Positions 36,492 to 45,742 of a DNA stretch of 64,000 bases are shown in pieces; within the stretch, counting starts at the first letter, position 1, and each line of letters starts with the position of its first letter. This DNA comes from Enterococcus avium ATCC 14025 (GTDB taxonomy: Bacteria; Bacillota; Bacilli; Lactobacillales; Enterococcaceae), in assembly GCF_000406965.1 (NCBI RefSeq), contig NZ_KE136357.1, positions 835,335 through 899,334 of the forward strand. Direction: 5' to 3'. Below the pieces are notes generated by a model. The model did not search any database. It had not been told where the DNA came from and saw nothing but the letters and a program-made list of their open reading frames with translations. Position numbers and translations under genes: made by a program.

Positions 36492-37052
36492 TTAGTACGA
36501 CAAAATAGAAATAAGAGTGAACATGACCCCGATCACACTGCAATATAGACCGATTTTCTTTTGATTTTCCACAATTTTTTCAGCCATCTCTCGCGGAGTT
36601 AGTACGACCTGCAGCTGATTATCAGGATTTTCCTCCAAATAATGATACCAAAAATCAAATTGCTGATCGATGGTTGGGCTGCAAATAACTACTAACGAAA
36701 GAGAATAATAACTGACTGCTAACAGTAGAATAGGAATAAACAAAGAGCCAGACGTTATCAATGCATAGATTGCCCCCGTGACTGCCCCAATGATACCAAT
36801 GATGAATCCCAAAATAGCAAGCAGGATTACACCCTTTTTAGGATTATGCATATGGATACGCTGATAAGCCTCTAAACTGGATTGACGATATTTCAAATCC
36901 GCCTCTGATAAATCTGGATATTTCTCTTTCACAAGCTGCTTTTTGTCAATTTTAAACTGTTTGTTTTCCCTTTTTATTTTCAAGCCTTTTATGATAAAAA
37001 GAATTATAATAATAACACAAATGACGATAAGGAAAATGCGAATATTGCTCAT
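36492..37052 (-). CDS. Hypothetical membrane protein
   Basis: 186 residues that I do not recognise. One membrane span at residues 5-22, a charged cytosolic segment (KEKYPDLSEADLKYRQSSLE), two spans at about 75-125 and a fourth at the C-terminus. ATG has GAGG eleven bases upstream. No operon partner. Confidence 0.65.
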   Translation of the reverse strand: MSNIRIFLIVICVIIIILFIIKGLKIKRENKQFKIDKKQLVKEKYPDLSEADLKYRQSSLEAYQRIHMHNPKKGVILLAILGFIIGIIGAVTGAIYALITSGSLFIPILLLAVSYYSLSLVVICSPTIDQQFDFWYHYLEENPDNQLQVVLTPREMAEKIVENQKKIGLYCSVIGVMFTLISILSY

Positions 37053-37273
37053 ACCTATACCTCAACAATTTGAATGGTTTCTATTATAATAACAAATTAA
37101 ACACACAGTGAGAATAAAAAAATAATTTTAACTTGTTTATGGGATAATCAAGCGTGATGAAACACCATTGGATTGTGAGGCTTTCTTCAATCTATAACTA
37201 AATAGAACAACATTGTTTAGCTTTCTTTGGCTAAGTCTCCATTCCCAACTCTCTATAAACAGTCTGTCTAAAC

Positions 37274-37301
37274 AAAAAGATCACTCGAAAATGAGTGATC
37301 T
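37274..37301 (-). terminator. Terminator after the small winged-helix gene
   Basis: GATCACTC (37279-37286) pairs with GAGTGATC (37293-37300); TTTTTG follows on the minus strand. Confidence 0.8.
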
Positions 37302-37308
37302 GCCCTTT

Positions 37309-37551
37309 TTATGATACACATCTGTTCAATACTGCTTCTCCTGCATCAGACAAGAAAAAGAATCTAAACGGATTTCTTAGTGAGCCGTTACCTTCGAAAA
37401 TACTGCCTTGGATAAATCCGCTTTCCTTCAAGATTTCGATACTTTCTTCAAACTCTGCTTTAGATGCTTTAAAAAATTGATGTGTTAAATTGTTGAAATT
37501 CTTTTTAGCAATTTCGTTTAAAATATCATACTCTAGTTCATTTATTCTCAT
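37309..37551 (-). CDS. Small winged-helix-like protein (YjcQ-like)
   Basis: 80 residues. ELEYDILNEIAKKNFNNL and FEESIEILKESGFIQG followed by FFFLSDAGEAVLN look like the compact winged-helix fold of YjcQ-type proteins: a first helix, a recognition region and a closing LTxxG-like turn. Family similarity is judged by pattern only. ATG follows GAGGGGAAG. No clear target; such proteins are often phage or accessory-region regulators. Confidence 0.6.
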   Translation of the reverse strand: MRINELEYDILNEIAKKNFNNLTHQFFKASKAEFEESIEILKESGFIQGSIFEGNGSLRNPFRFFFLSDAGEAVLNRCVS

Positions 37552-38011
37552 CGTACTCTTCCCCTCTTAAACCTATATTAATATTATAAACAAATTATTT
37601 GAATGTTTTTTCACAATTATTTTATTTTTAACCATATTTTAATTTTATAGTTATGCTAAATCATTTATTTTAATTAAATAAAGATAGTTTTTTCTGATAA
37701 AAACCATAGAAACAGCTTTCATAGAATATATTTATCAAAATTCCCAATAATAATTTTTATAACTATCGTTTTTTTAAATTATCAAAAAGAACTTATAGTT
37801 TATAATTTAAACGAATATGCGCTGTTATATTAAGCATATTCTTCAAATCCTAAAAAGAACGAAACACTGCCTGAGTCCCCTCTGCTTGGCTTATCGAGAT
37901 TGAGAAACAAAATCGTGAATTTGAGTTGATGATGAAACACTGTTTGAAATGCTCAATGAAAGGATGCTGACGATAGATCCTGTATTTTGTCCCGATCTTC
38001 TGAAACATCGA
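37552..38011. other. Intergenic region, AT-rich
   Basis: About 460 bases. The first 250 are extremely AT-rich. A plus-strand stretch around 37896-37975 reads EIEKQNREFELMMKHCLKC before a stop and may be decayed coding sequence; I cannot name it. Confidence 0.4.
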
Positions 38012-38046
38012 GAAAAAAGAAGCTCGAAAATCACTCGAACTTCTTT
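38012..38046 (-). terminator. Terminator of the lac PTS operon
   Basis: GAAGCTCGA (38019-38027) pairs with TCGAACTTC (38035-38043) with one mismatch; a T-tract follows on the minus strand. Confidence 0.75.
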
Positions 38047-38055
38047 TGGTCTTAA

Positions 38056-39738
38056 TTAAATTTCTGCTAAAACAAAATCTACTGCACCTTTTGGATCGCG
38101 GGTTAATTTGATATACTCCGCACCTTTTGTGGCTACTACCTTCACGCCAAGCTTTTCGGCGTCCTTTTGAATATCCGCCAAATAGGAGTTTACTTGAGGA
38201 GCCAAAACAATCAGATCAAAGTTTTTCATAATATCGTAATGAGAGCCATAAGCGCCGGCCTGTGCTTGAATGTTGGCGCCTGTCTCTTTTGCCCCTTCTT
38301 CAAGCGCATTTGCTAACATCGCACTCGTACCAGCCCCAGCACATAGAACTAAGACCCGTTTTCCATCACTTAGCTTTTCTAACACATCCTCCGACAGTGC
38401 TTCGACGGCAACTGCTCCAGATGCATTTCCTGCCTCTACTACCTCTGCTTTTACTTCTTCTAACTGCGCATTTTTACTTTCTTCCTCTAGCAATACCGCA
38501 TCATAAGCTTTGATAAATGGCAGGTAGATAGCTGAGTCAACAGCAATTAGGATCAACGCAAGAATAATCGCTAGTACACTGACACCAGTTCCCAAAACTA
38601 ATCCGATCGGCGCCGGCGTTGCCCAAGGCAAGACATACATGAAGCTGTTCATACTAAGAACATCCACAAAAAATTTGAATATCCAGACATTGACGATTGG
38701 CGCGACTAAAAATGGAATAAAGAAATAGGGATTCAGAATCATTGGTGCCGCGAACAATAACGGTTCATTTACTGCGAAAATAACAGGAACAAAGGACGCT
38801 TTACCGACTGCCTTTAATTGCTTAGAACGAGCAAACAGCATGAATAAAAATGGCACCACTAGGGTTGCTCCAGTTCCCCCCATTGTTCCGACAAAGTTTC
38901 CCATACCGACAGTCAACACTTTCGAAGCCTGTTCGCCATTTTGGAAAAGCATTAGATTAGTCTCGACATTCGCATAAATAATTGCGGCGATTGCCGGCTC
39001 TACAATCGATGGTCCATGCACCCCAACAAACCAGAACAAAGCCATCGCACCCCAAATGATTGCAATTCCTAAATAGCCATCCGCGGCGGTGAACAGTGGT
39101 TGCAGGGCACTAATCGCAGTATGAGCAAAGGAACCATGAAAAACATTTCTAAACAACAAATCAATCAAGACAGCCCCAAACACAGCAAAGGAAAAAGGGA
39201 TCACATCACGAAACATTTGGGAGATCGTTCCGGGAACTTCCTTTGGCATCCGGATCGTAATATCGCGCTGCACACAGAATTTATAGACATTGACAGTTAA
39301 AAATGCGGCGACAAACGAAGCCAATAAGCCTTTTGTTCCCATGAAATCACTAGCGAACCCGCCATCAATCTGTTCTACGCTTAGCATCATAAAGCCAGCG
39401 ATTGATGCCAACATGACCGACACTTCATTGATTGATTTGCCGTTTTCGAGTCTACGATTCATCGAACCTGCCAGACATCGTGCAGTAGTTGCCGCTACTA
39501 GCAAACCAACAATCCCCATCGAATACCCATAGACCTTCCACAGCCAAGTAGACACAGCTTCAGGCAAAGTGATACCAAAAACTTCTGGAATCGCCGCGAT
39601 CATAATAAAAATACTAGAAAACAAAATAGCTGGCATCGCAGTTAGGAAGCCATCACGTATCGCCCCTAAATAGATATTTCTCGATATTTTTTCGAAGAAG
39701 GGTTTTCCCTTTTCAATTTGCTTGATAATTGCATTCAT
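38056..39738 (-). CDS. lacE: PTS lactose-specific EIICB
   Basis: 560 residues. The first 430 form the EIIC of the lactose/cellobiose family with about ten spans (FVGVHGPSIVEPAIAAIIYAN, the NEPLLFAAPMILNP sugar-site loop). A linker rich in Ala/Val/Glu leads to the EIIB domain with the phospho-cysteine in LVLCAGAGTSAMLANAL near 473. The fused C-B order is the LacE arrangement. It imports lactose (or a related beta-galactoside) as 6-phosphate. ATG follows AAAGGAGAG; lacF ends 15 bases upstream. Last gene of the operon. Confidence 0.92.
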   Translation of the reverse strand: MNAIIKQIEKGKPFFEKISRNIYLGAIRDGFLTAMPAILFSSIFIMIAAIPEVFGITLPEAVSTWLWKVYGYSMGIVGLLVAATTARCLAGSMNRRLENGKSINEVSVMLASIAGFMMLSVEQIDGGFASDFMGTKGLLASFVAAFLTVNVYKFCVQRDITIRMPKEVPGTISQMFRDVIPFSFAVFGAVLIDLLFRNVFHGSFAHTAISALQPLFTAADGYLGIAIIWGAMALFWFVGVHGPSIVEPAIAAIIYANVETNLMLFQNGEQASKVLTVGMGNFVGTMGGTGATLVVPFLFMLFARSKQLKAVGKASFVPVIFAVNEPLLFAAPMILNPYFFIPFLVAPIVNVWIFKFFVDVLSMNSFMYVLPWATPAPIGLVLGTGVSVLAIILALILIAVDSAIYLPFIKAYDAVLLEEESKNAQLEEVKAEVVEAGNASGAVAVEALSEDVLEKLSDGKRVLVLCAGAGTSAMLANALEEGAKETGANIQAQAGAYGSHYDIMKNFDLIVLAPQVNSYLADIQKDAEKLGVKVVATKGAEYIKLTRDPKGAVDFVLAEI

Positions 39739-39753
39739 AGCCGTTACTCTCCT

Positions 39754-40074
39754 TTACCCTTGAAATTTATCTTTATACAGCTCAATAAAATCCTGTACCA
39801 AATCTCGTAACAATAAGGTGGTCATCAAGTGATCCTGCCCATGGATAAAAATAAAACCAATATCCAAATTGCTGCCCGCCGCCTCATCTGCAAGGATTTT
39901 CGTTTGTGAATTATGGGCCAGCTTTAGATTTTCATCCGCATCCTTCAAAGCTTCTTCCACGTGTTCGAAATTTCCCTGGCGAACCTCGCTCAATAGTGTC
40001 ATCAATGTGCTTCTAGCATCGCCAGAATAGGCAACGATCTCAAAACCCAGCATTTGTAATTCTTCTTTATTCAT
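39754..40074 (-). CDS. lacF: PTS lactose-type EIIA
   Basis: 106 residues, the normal LacF size. All-helical EIIA of the lactose/cellobiose group: FEIVAYSGDARSTLMTLLSE at the start and the phospho-histidine in the IFIHGQDHLMTT segment near residue 80. It passes phosphate from HPr to the EIIB domain of lacE. Its upstream neighbour in the operon should be lacG, but an IS110 element now lies between, so its transcription from the lac promoter is interrupted. Confidence 0.92.
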   Translation of the reverse strand: MNKEELQMLGFEIVAYSGDARSTLMTLLSEVRQGNFEHVEEALKDADENLKLAHNSQTKILADEAAGSNLDIGFIFIHGQDHLMTTLLLRDLVQDFIELYKDKFQG

Positions 40075-40181
40075 AATTATAAATCCGCCTTCCTACGAAA
40101 GGCACCAATGAGGTGATGAAAACCTTAGAGCGCCTTCTTTCTTTTTTTATTCCGTGTTACCCTTTCCTTGCAGGTCCCTGG

Positions 40182-40345
40182 TACACTACAGAACCCGAGG
40201 AGGTGAGTGGCGGGGCTGTATAGCGGCAACCCCGCATAATTATATGGTGTCGGTCATCCGTTAAGGCATCAATGAATGGCGCAAACCCGTAGCCCGTAAA
40301 CTTATCTCTTCCGAAGTTGACTCGATTTCGCCGGATGACCAGTCC
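40182..40345 (+). ncRNA. Candidate IS110 bridge RNA region
   Basis: Non-coding sequence in front of the transposase with clear secondary structure: a six-base stem GCGGGG / CCCCGC (40210-40235) and a perfect long-range nine-base stem GGTCATCCG / CGGATGACC (40252-40260 with 40332-40340) enclosing a 70-base multi-part loop. IS110 elements encode a bridge RNA in the left non-coding end whose two internal loops pair with target and donor DNA. The assignment is by position and pairing only; loop specificities cannot be read without an alignment of copies. Confidence 0.6.
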
Positions 40346-40382
40346 CTACCAAACCTGTACTATTTTTTTACAGGAGGTTGCT

Positions 40383-41624
40383 ATGTTCAAAATCTTTCGT
40401 AAAAATTGTTGTGGCTTGGATGTCCACAAAACGTGGATCTATGCGTGTATCGGAATCACAGATGCGAATGGTCGTACAGTGTATAAGCAAGCTCGCTTCT
40501 CTTCCTTTACAAAAGGTCTCAATGAATTAGCTGAATGGCTTGCTAAATACAACTGTAAGGATGTGTGTTTGGAATCTTCCGGTAAATTTTGGATCCCTGT
40601 TTTTAATATTCTTGAAAAAACTTGTTTTGTCACACTGGCTCATCCGAAGTACACCAAACCCCAGAAAGGAAATAAAACAGATCGCAAAGATGCAAAATGG
40701 ATTTGTGATCTCTTTATGTGCGACATGATCAAACCCAGTTTTATTCCTGGTCTTGAAATCCGCCAGCTTCGTGATCTAATGCGTTATCGGACGAAACTGA
40801 CCAACATGAAAACAAGTGAAAAGAATCGTGCTTTAAACTGCTTAACCGTTTCTAATCTGAAACTAGATGATGTTTTTAGTGATGTGTTCGGAAAATCATC
40901 CACTTCTATCATCCAATACTTGTTAGAACATCCCGGTGAATCATTTGATGTTCGACCATTTATCCATGCCCGTTGTAAAACTCCCGTTGAAGAAATCCAA
41001 GCGGCAGTTGAGGGGGCGATTTCTGTACCTCAAGCGATTAAGCTTCGCCAATGCCTCAACCATATTAACGAGATTGAGAAGCATCGAGAAGAGATCAATC
41101 TAGAGATTCAAGCTCTTGCAGAACCCTTCTCCCCTGTTTTGGAACTACTTCGTACCATACCGGGCTTAGACACTCAGCCAATAACAGCGATTGCGATTCT
41201 TTCAGAAATAGGACCGGATATGTCCGTGTTTCCAACTTCGAAACACTTTATTTCTTGGGCTGGATGCTGTCCAAGAAACGATCGCAGTGCCCGACGAACA
41301 AAATCAACACGTATCTCTCGTGCAGGGCAGTCGTTGAAACCGCTACTTGTACAGATTGCCAATGCTCTTCTCAGATCCAAAGAACATCCAGAATTTAAAA
41401 ATCGCTATCGTAGAATCAAAGCGAATCGTGGACACAAGAAAGCTATCATTGCTATTTGTAAGATGCTCCTGACCGCTATCTGGAATGTCTTATCAAAGGT
41501 GGAACCCTATTCTGCTAAAGGATATCTGGAGCCAAAACCTGCGAAAGAAGAGAAAGTTCTGACGCAATCCCAAGCTCTGGACCTTTTAAGAAAACGCGGA
41601 TATACCATTATAGATAGTGCTTAA
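40383..41624 (+). CDS. IS110-family DEDD transposase
   Basis: 413 residues. The N-terminal RuvC-like domain shows the four acidic residues D13 (GLDVHKTWIYACIG), E64 (CLESSGKFW), D100 and D103 (KTDRKDAKWI). The C-terminal part has the helix-hairpin-helix segment LLRTIPGLDTQPITAIAI and the serine region CCPRNDRSARRTKSTR near residue 302, which supplies the catalytic Ser. Start ATG 40383 has ACAGGAGG upstream; a longer frame runs back into the bridge RNA region and was rejected. Appears complete, so the element may be active. Confidence 0.93.
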   Translation: MFKIFRKNCCGLDVHKTWIYACIGITDANGRTVYKQARFSSFTKGLNELAEWLAKYNCKDVCLESSGKFWIPVFNILEKTCFVTLAHPKYTKPQKGNKTDRKDAKWICDLFMCDMIKPSFIPGLEIRQLRDLMRYRTKLTNMKTSEKNRALNCLTVSNLKLDDVFSDVFGKSSTSIIQYLLEHPGESFDVRPFIHARCKTPVEEIQAAVEGAISVPQAIKLRQCLNHINEIEKHREEINLEIQALAEPFSPVLELLRTIPGLDTQPITAIAILSEIGPDMSVFPTSKHFISWAGCCPRNDRSARRTKSTRISRAGQSLKPLLVQIANALLRSKEHPEFKNRYRRIKANRGHKKAIIAICKMLLTAIWNVLSKVEPYSAKGYLEPKPAKEEKVLTQSQALDLLRKRGYTIIDSA

Positions 41625-41828
41625 ACCAAAGTTACGTTGATTCTTCCTAAATAGACTCGTTGTCTTCCATTTCAAAAATTTTGAAAACGGTAGGCTTATT
41701 TAGTGTACCGTTCTTCAGGTATCTTCAAATAGATTTATTTTCAAACTTTTTCCTCCTACAGCAATGTATCCCTTCTCATTCCATTAGCCTGGTTAGGTAG
41801 AAATCGTTCAGGATGTCTACCAAAAAAA

Positions 41829-43229
41829 CTAAATGATAGTCTTCGTTTCACTAACAAATTTATACCAATAAGCTGATTCTTTCGGGTAACGCTCCTGCGT
41901 GTCAAAATCCACATAGAATAATCCGTAGCGTTTGTTATAACCATTCGTCCATGAGAACATATCCATCAAGGACCATAAAAAGTAGCCCTCAACATTTACT
42001 CCAGCCTCAATCGCATCACTCAATGCTCCTAAATATTGACGTAGATAATCGATTCGCGGCGTATCCATGATGAGGCCGTCTTCAAAATCATCCTTGTAGC
42101 CCATGCCGTTTTCCGTAATATAGATTTTTTTATAATGCGGATAATCCTGCTTGATCCGCAGCAATAAATCATACAGACCCTGAGGATAGATCAGCCAATC
42201 CCAATCCGTGCGGGGAATATCCTCGCGATAGACACGTTCCGCGATCCCGTTCACACGATAGACGGAGGTTCCCTTATCACCAGTACCGTTATGATAAATC
42301 TCATTCGGCCCTTGATACGCCTTGCAGAAATGACTGTGATAATGATTGATGCCCAAAAAGTCATTCCGCTGCGAAGCTTTTTCCATTTCCAGATAGTCTT
42401 CTTCTAAGAACTCATACGTTGCTCCCTGCGCTTCACAAATCTCATCCAAAGCAGCTAACAATTCATCTGTATAGCGGCCAAGATACGTTGCTTCTAATAA
42501 AAAGCGAATCGATAACGCATCTTCTAAAAAGGCGGCGTGCTTGTCCTCTTCGGAATCCGAATTTGGGTACTTCGTCTCCAGTGAATGAACCACACCAATC
42601 TCACCTGGATAGCCGTTTTCTTTAAAAATATTGACCGTTCTCGCATGGGCCACCATCATGTTGTGCAGGCACATAATGATTTTGGTAAAATCAAATTTAA
42701 TCCCCGGCGGAAAAACACCCAATAAATACTGATTCGTCGCGACTGGATAGATTTCATTGAAGGTGCTCCAATACTCGACTTCGGTAAATTCTTCAAAACA
42801 GAATTGCGCGTATTTCACGAACGCATCGATGTTGTCACGATTCAGAAAATCGTTTTGATCAAATAGGGCCTTCGGTGTGTCAAAGTGATGCAAGGTTACG
42901 AACGGGATCACATGGTGCTCTTTGCATTGTTTAAATATGTCATGGTAATAAGCAATTCCCTCTGGATTCGGCTCTCCCACTCCTTCAGGAAAAATACGGC
43001 TCCACGCAATCGATAATCGCAATCCATTCACACCGAATTTTTCACATAGAGCAATATCTACTGGGTATTGATGATAAAAATCACTGGCAGGATCAGGACT
43101 GAAGCGGCCTTGCTCTTCCAAGAATTCATCCCACGCGACAGCACCCTTGCCGCCTTCTTTTGTAGCTCCCTCACACTGATACGCAGCGGTTGCCCCGCCA
43201 AAAATAAAATGTTCTGGTAATTTTTTCAT
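41829..43229 (-). CDS. lacG: 6-phospho-beta-galactosidase (GH1)
   Basis: 466 residues. [16 protein letters not shown] at the start, the acid/base Glu in TFNEIYPV near 160, and the nucleophile Glu in YITENGMGY near 375. The sequence agrees with LacG better than with generic BglA proteins, for example [21 protein letters not shown] and the ending [14 protein letters not shown]. It hydrolyses lactose 6-phosphate to galactose 6-phosphate and glucose. ATG at 43229 has GGAGGAT upstream. It follows the antiterminator gene and precedes the IS110 insertion. No tagatose-pathway genes are in the window. Confidence 0.92.
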   Translation of the reverse strand: MKKLPEHFIFGGATAAYQCEGATKEGGKGAVAWDEFLEEQGRFSPDPASDFYHQYPVDIALCEKFGVNGLRLSIAWSRIFPEGVGEPNPEGIAYYHDIFKQCKEHHVIPFVTLHHFDTPKALFDQNDFLNRDNIDAFVKYAQFCFEEFTEVEYWSTFNEIYPVATNQYLLGVFPPGIKFDFTKIIMCLHNMMVAHARTVNIFKENGYPGEIGVVHSLETKYPNSDSEEDKHAAFLEDALSIRFLLEATYLGRYTDELLAALDEICEAQGATYEFLEEDYLEMEKASQRNDFLGINHYHSHFCKAYQGPNEIYHNGTGDKGTSVYRVNGIAERVYREDIPRTDWDWLIYPQGLYDLLLRIKQDYPHYKKIYITENGMGYKDDFEDGLIMDTPRIDYLRQYLGALSDAIEAGVNVEGYFLWSLMDMFSWTNGYNKRYGLFYVDFDTQERYPKESAYWYKFVSETKTII

Positions 43230-43244
43230 GCTCTTATCCTCCAT

Positions 43245-44081
43245 CTAAAGTAATCGTTGAATATGAATCGTAAAGTAAACCTGTTCACTGGCATTTAACT
43301 TTAAGCCGTTTGTTTCGTTTAAGATTTGATACATTCCTTCTGCCACACTGTAGGCTTCTGGATAATCCTTTTTTAAATCCGCTCCCAATTTTTCAGCAAA
43401 TTCATCGACCTCTGCTTCTTCTGTCCGCTCCAGCATATAACGCAGATGAATCATTAGGCGGTCGTAAAAATTTTGAGTCTTTTCCGTTCGAACAATATTC
43501 TTTTTGCGTAAATACTCCTCAATTTCTTCCAATGCCCGCTTCTGCTCATCATAAAAATCTGGAGGAGAAGTCACCGGCTCCGGCGTTTTTCCCTGTGCAT
43601 TGATGAAATGGATACTAATGTTTTTTAGCTCATCCTCTGGAAATGCAATATCTAACCGCTCCTTGATAATTGCTAACGCGTCTTTTGCAATTTGATATTC
43701 TGTCGGATATTGCCGGCTGATATCGGGTAACAGACTATTTTGATACTCGCCCTTTACCAATCGTTTATAATTCCAATAGATATGATCCGTCAAAGTGACA
43801 TAAATATACTCTTGAACCGAATACTGATACTTCTTGATAGCGTTCTCAATTACTTCATAAGCAGTTGTGATAAAATCCAGAGGCACATCCTTTAATAGGA
43901 AAGAAAAATTTTGCTTTGACTCCTCGCTTTTCAATACAAACAAATTTTGAATCGTGTCCTCTGACAACAGATCGCCCTTTTTCTTTTGAAAAACAAGTCC
44001 TTTTCCCATCGCTATTGCCTGCTCATTGTTTTTCTTAACAATGGCGATATTGTTGTTTAACACTTGTACTACCCTGTACAC
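43245..44081 (-). CDS. lacT: BglG/LicT-family transcription antiterminator of the lac operon
   Basis: 278 residues with an N-terminal RNA-binding CAT domain (VQVLNNNIAIVKKNNEQAIA) and two PRD domains with conserved histidines (LTDHIYWNYKRL near 98, ISIHFINAQG near 158, IHLRYMLERT near 208). When its operon sugar is present it binds the RAT in the leader mRNA and prevents formation of the terminator at 44103-44155. GTG start follows AAAGGGG. It is the first gene of lacT-lacG-lacF-lacE and so regulates its own transcript. Confidence 0.92.
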   Translation of the reverse strand: MYRVVQVLNNNIAIVKKNNEQAIAMGKGLVFQKKKGDLLSEDTIQNLFVLKSEESKQNFSFLLKDVPLDFITTAYEVIENAIKKYQYSVQEYIYVTLTDHIYWNYKRLVKGEYQNSLLPDISRQYPTEYQIAKDALAIIKERLDIAFPEDELKNISIHFINAQGKTPEPVTSPPDFYDEQKRALEEIEEYLRKKNIVRTEKTQNFYDRLMIHLRYMLERTEEAEVDEFAEKLGADLKKDYPEAYSVAEGMYQILNETNGLKLNASEQVYFTIHIQRLL

Positions 44082-44102
44082 TATTTCTCACCCCTTTCAA
44101 TG

Positions 44103-44155
44103 AAAAAAAACCGCAAACAACCGACTGCTCAGCAATCAGTTACTTGCGGTTTTTG
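44103..44155 (-). terminator. Leader terminator controlled by LacT
   Basis: Minus-strand stem AAAACCGCAA / TTTGCGGTTTT with further inner pairing, followed by a run of T, directly before the antiterminator gene. Its 5' arm overlaps the 3' end of the RAT, so RAT folding and terminator folding exclude each other. Confidence 0.88.
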
Positions 44156-44177
44156 CCTAATCAAATAGTAACAATCC
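44148..44177 (-). promoter_or_regulatory. RAT (ribonucleic antiterminator) site
   Basis: Minus-strand sequence begins GGATTGTTACT and ends AGGCAAAAACC, 30 bases in all, matching the LicT/BglG-type RAT. It overlaps the start of the following terminator by several bases. Confidence 0.88.
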
Positions 44178-44200
44178 ACTAATATCTATATTTCACTAAT

Positions 44201-44229
44201 AGAATAGCATCTTCCCACCCATTTGTAAA
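44201..44229 (-). promoter_or_regulatory. Promoter of the lacTGFE operon
   Basis: Minus-strand TTTACA (44229-44224), 17-base spacer, TATTCT (44206-44201). Transcription would begin around 44194, about 17 bases before the RAT. Confidence 0.75.
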
Positions 44230-44237
44230 CACTTTCA
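44224..44237. promoter_or_regulatory. cre-like site over the lac promoter
   Basis: TGTAAACACTTTCA matches the CcpA cre consensus with a single change in the central CG. It covers the -35 box, which would give direct glucose repression on top of antitermination control. Confidence 0.7.
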
Positions 44238-44313
44238 AACAAAAAAATGTTTGATTTTTTTTATTCATTCGTTTGTACGCTGAAGAATCTCTACTGAAAA
44301 CGTCAATAGAATA

Positions 44314-45708
44314 TCAATTCTTCTTCCGTTCTTCCAGCTCCTTCATAATAGCAGCGTGCTTCTCTTCAGTCAGTTCATAGAAAAACATTGGAATCGTTCC
44401 GACAGCGATCATAATAGCCAGTAACATTGTCAGCGAAAAATGGAGAACTGACAATGTTTGGGCACTTTGGATCGCGTTAGGAACATAACGGGATAGTGAT
44501 AGAATTACTCCGCAGAGTCCCGCACCTAAGGCAATCGCGATTTTCGACGTTAAGGTCTGTGTTGAAGAAATCAGTCCTTCACTTCGTTGACCAAATCTCC
44601 ATTCAGCATACTCAATCGTGTTCGCAATCATTGATGAGGTCATGATCAAAATGATTCCTTGCGGTAGCGAGGTCAAAGCGAAAACAAACATAAATAGATT
44701 CAAATTACTCGTTGGATTAATGAAGAATAATCCGCCATTCACCAAGACCCCTGCCAATGACGCAAGATAATAAAAATTCTTCTGACCGATTTTTTTACTC
44801 ATGATCGGTGTCAAGGCAATCCCTAAAAGCATTCCTGGAACAGTAATTGTGTTAAAAGCCGCAACTAAATTAATATTTCCAATATTATATTGTGCATAAT
44901 AAACCAATAGGCTTTGACGAATCAGGTTTGACATAAAACTGATTAATAAAGAAATCAAGACGAGCAATAACGGTTTATTTTGAATGATTACTCGCAACGA
45001 TTTAACAAAGCCGATTTTTTCTGCTTTCGGTTCTATAATCGGTTCCACATGTTCCTTCACCATCAGGCCACCAGCGGTTGTTAATAAACCACCCACCACA
45101 CCAACGACAATAGCGGTCATTAAATAGCCCTTTTGCATATCTCCTTGACCAAAAAATTGAACCATTGGAATAGCTACGATCCCAATCACCAGTCCTGCCA
45201 CTTGGCCCATACCGCGAGATAGACTCAAAATAGCTGTCCGTTTGTCGACTGCCTGAGACATTACCGATGGCAAGGACCAATAAGGAACGTCACAGCTGGT
45301 GAATGCCATGCTCATCAAAATATACGTAACTCCTGCATAAATGACCTTCATTTTCGCATCTAACCCAGGTGATGAAAAATTTAAAGTCATCGCAATCAAC
45401 ACGACAATTGGCATAAAGATGATGTAGAAACGATAGCGTCCCCAGCGAGTTCTTGTTCGATCAGCGATTGCCCCCATCATCGGATCATTGATACCGTCCC
45501 AGATTCGTGAAATCACCATGATAATACTAGCCGCTGCTGCCGTTATGCCAAAAACATCCGTGTAAAAGACCAACATATAAGTTGCCCAAAATCCATAAAT
45601 CAAGTTCAATCCAATTCCAGCAGTCGCATGCCCCAACATCTCAACAAGAGTGACCCGATTATCTTTACTCACTTCCAATGTGACACGGCTTTCTTCACTA
45701 TTTTCCAC
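44314..45708 (-). CDS. GPH-family sugar:cation symporter
   Basis: 464 residues with 12 predicted spans. MLGHATAGIGLNLIYGFW and the FYTDVFGITAAAASIIMVISRIWDG type loop (with DGINDPMMGAIADRTRTRWG) mark the glycoside-pentoside-hexuronide symporter family (MelB/XynB-like). GTG at 45708 follows AAGGAGG, a better start than the upstream ATG. It directly follows the DUF5107/TPR gene and probably imports a glycoside or oligosaccharide that this protein acts on or binds. Confidence 0.88.
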   Translation of the reverse strand: MENSEESRVTLEVSKDNRVTLVEMLGHATAGIGLNLIYGFWATYMLVFYTDVFGITAAAASIIMVISRIWDGINDPMMGAIADRTRTRWGRYRFYIIFMPIVVLIAMTLNFSSPGLDAKMKVIYAGVTYILMSMAFTSCDVPYWSLPSVMSQAVDKRTAILSLSRGMGQVAGLVIGIVAIPMVQFFGQGDMQKGYLMTAIVVGVVGGLLTTAGGLMVKEHVEPIIEPKAEKIGFVKSLRVIIQNKPLLLVLISLLISFMSNLIRQSLLVYYAQYNIGNINLVAAFNTITVPGMLLGIALTPIMSKKIGQKNFYYLASLAGVLVNGGLFFINPTSNLNLFMFVFALTSLPQGIILIMTSSMIANTIEYAEWRFGQRSEGLISSTQTLTSKIAIALGAGLCGVILSLSRYVPNAIQSAQTLSVLHFSLTMLLAIMIAVGTIPMFFYELTEEKHAAIMKELEERKKN

Positions 45709-45742
45709 AAATTTTCCTCCTTGTTTAACAATACACGACAAA

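Larger units (their letters stand above)
40100..41820 (+). mobile_element. IS110-family insertion sequence inside the lac operon (ends approximate)
   Basis: A DEDD transposase gene with a structured 280-base non-coding leader, inserted opposite to the transcription of lacG and lacF. IS110 elements lack long terminal inverted repeats, so the exact ends cannot be fixed from one copy; they must lie between the lacF ribosome site (about 40100) and the lacG stop (41829). The structured RNA region upstream of the transposase, rather than downstream, points to the IS110 rather than the IS1111 subgroup. Confidence 0.8.

Noticed and set aside
37896-37975. Short plus-strand frame reading EIEKQNREFELMMKHCLKC
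   Set aside because: Too short and without a family match to be called a gene remnant; mentioned only in the intergenic entry.
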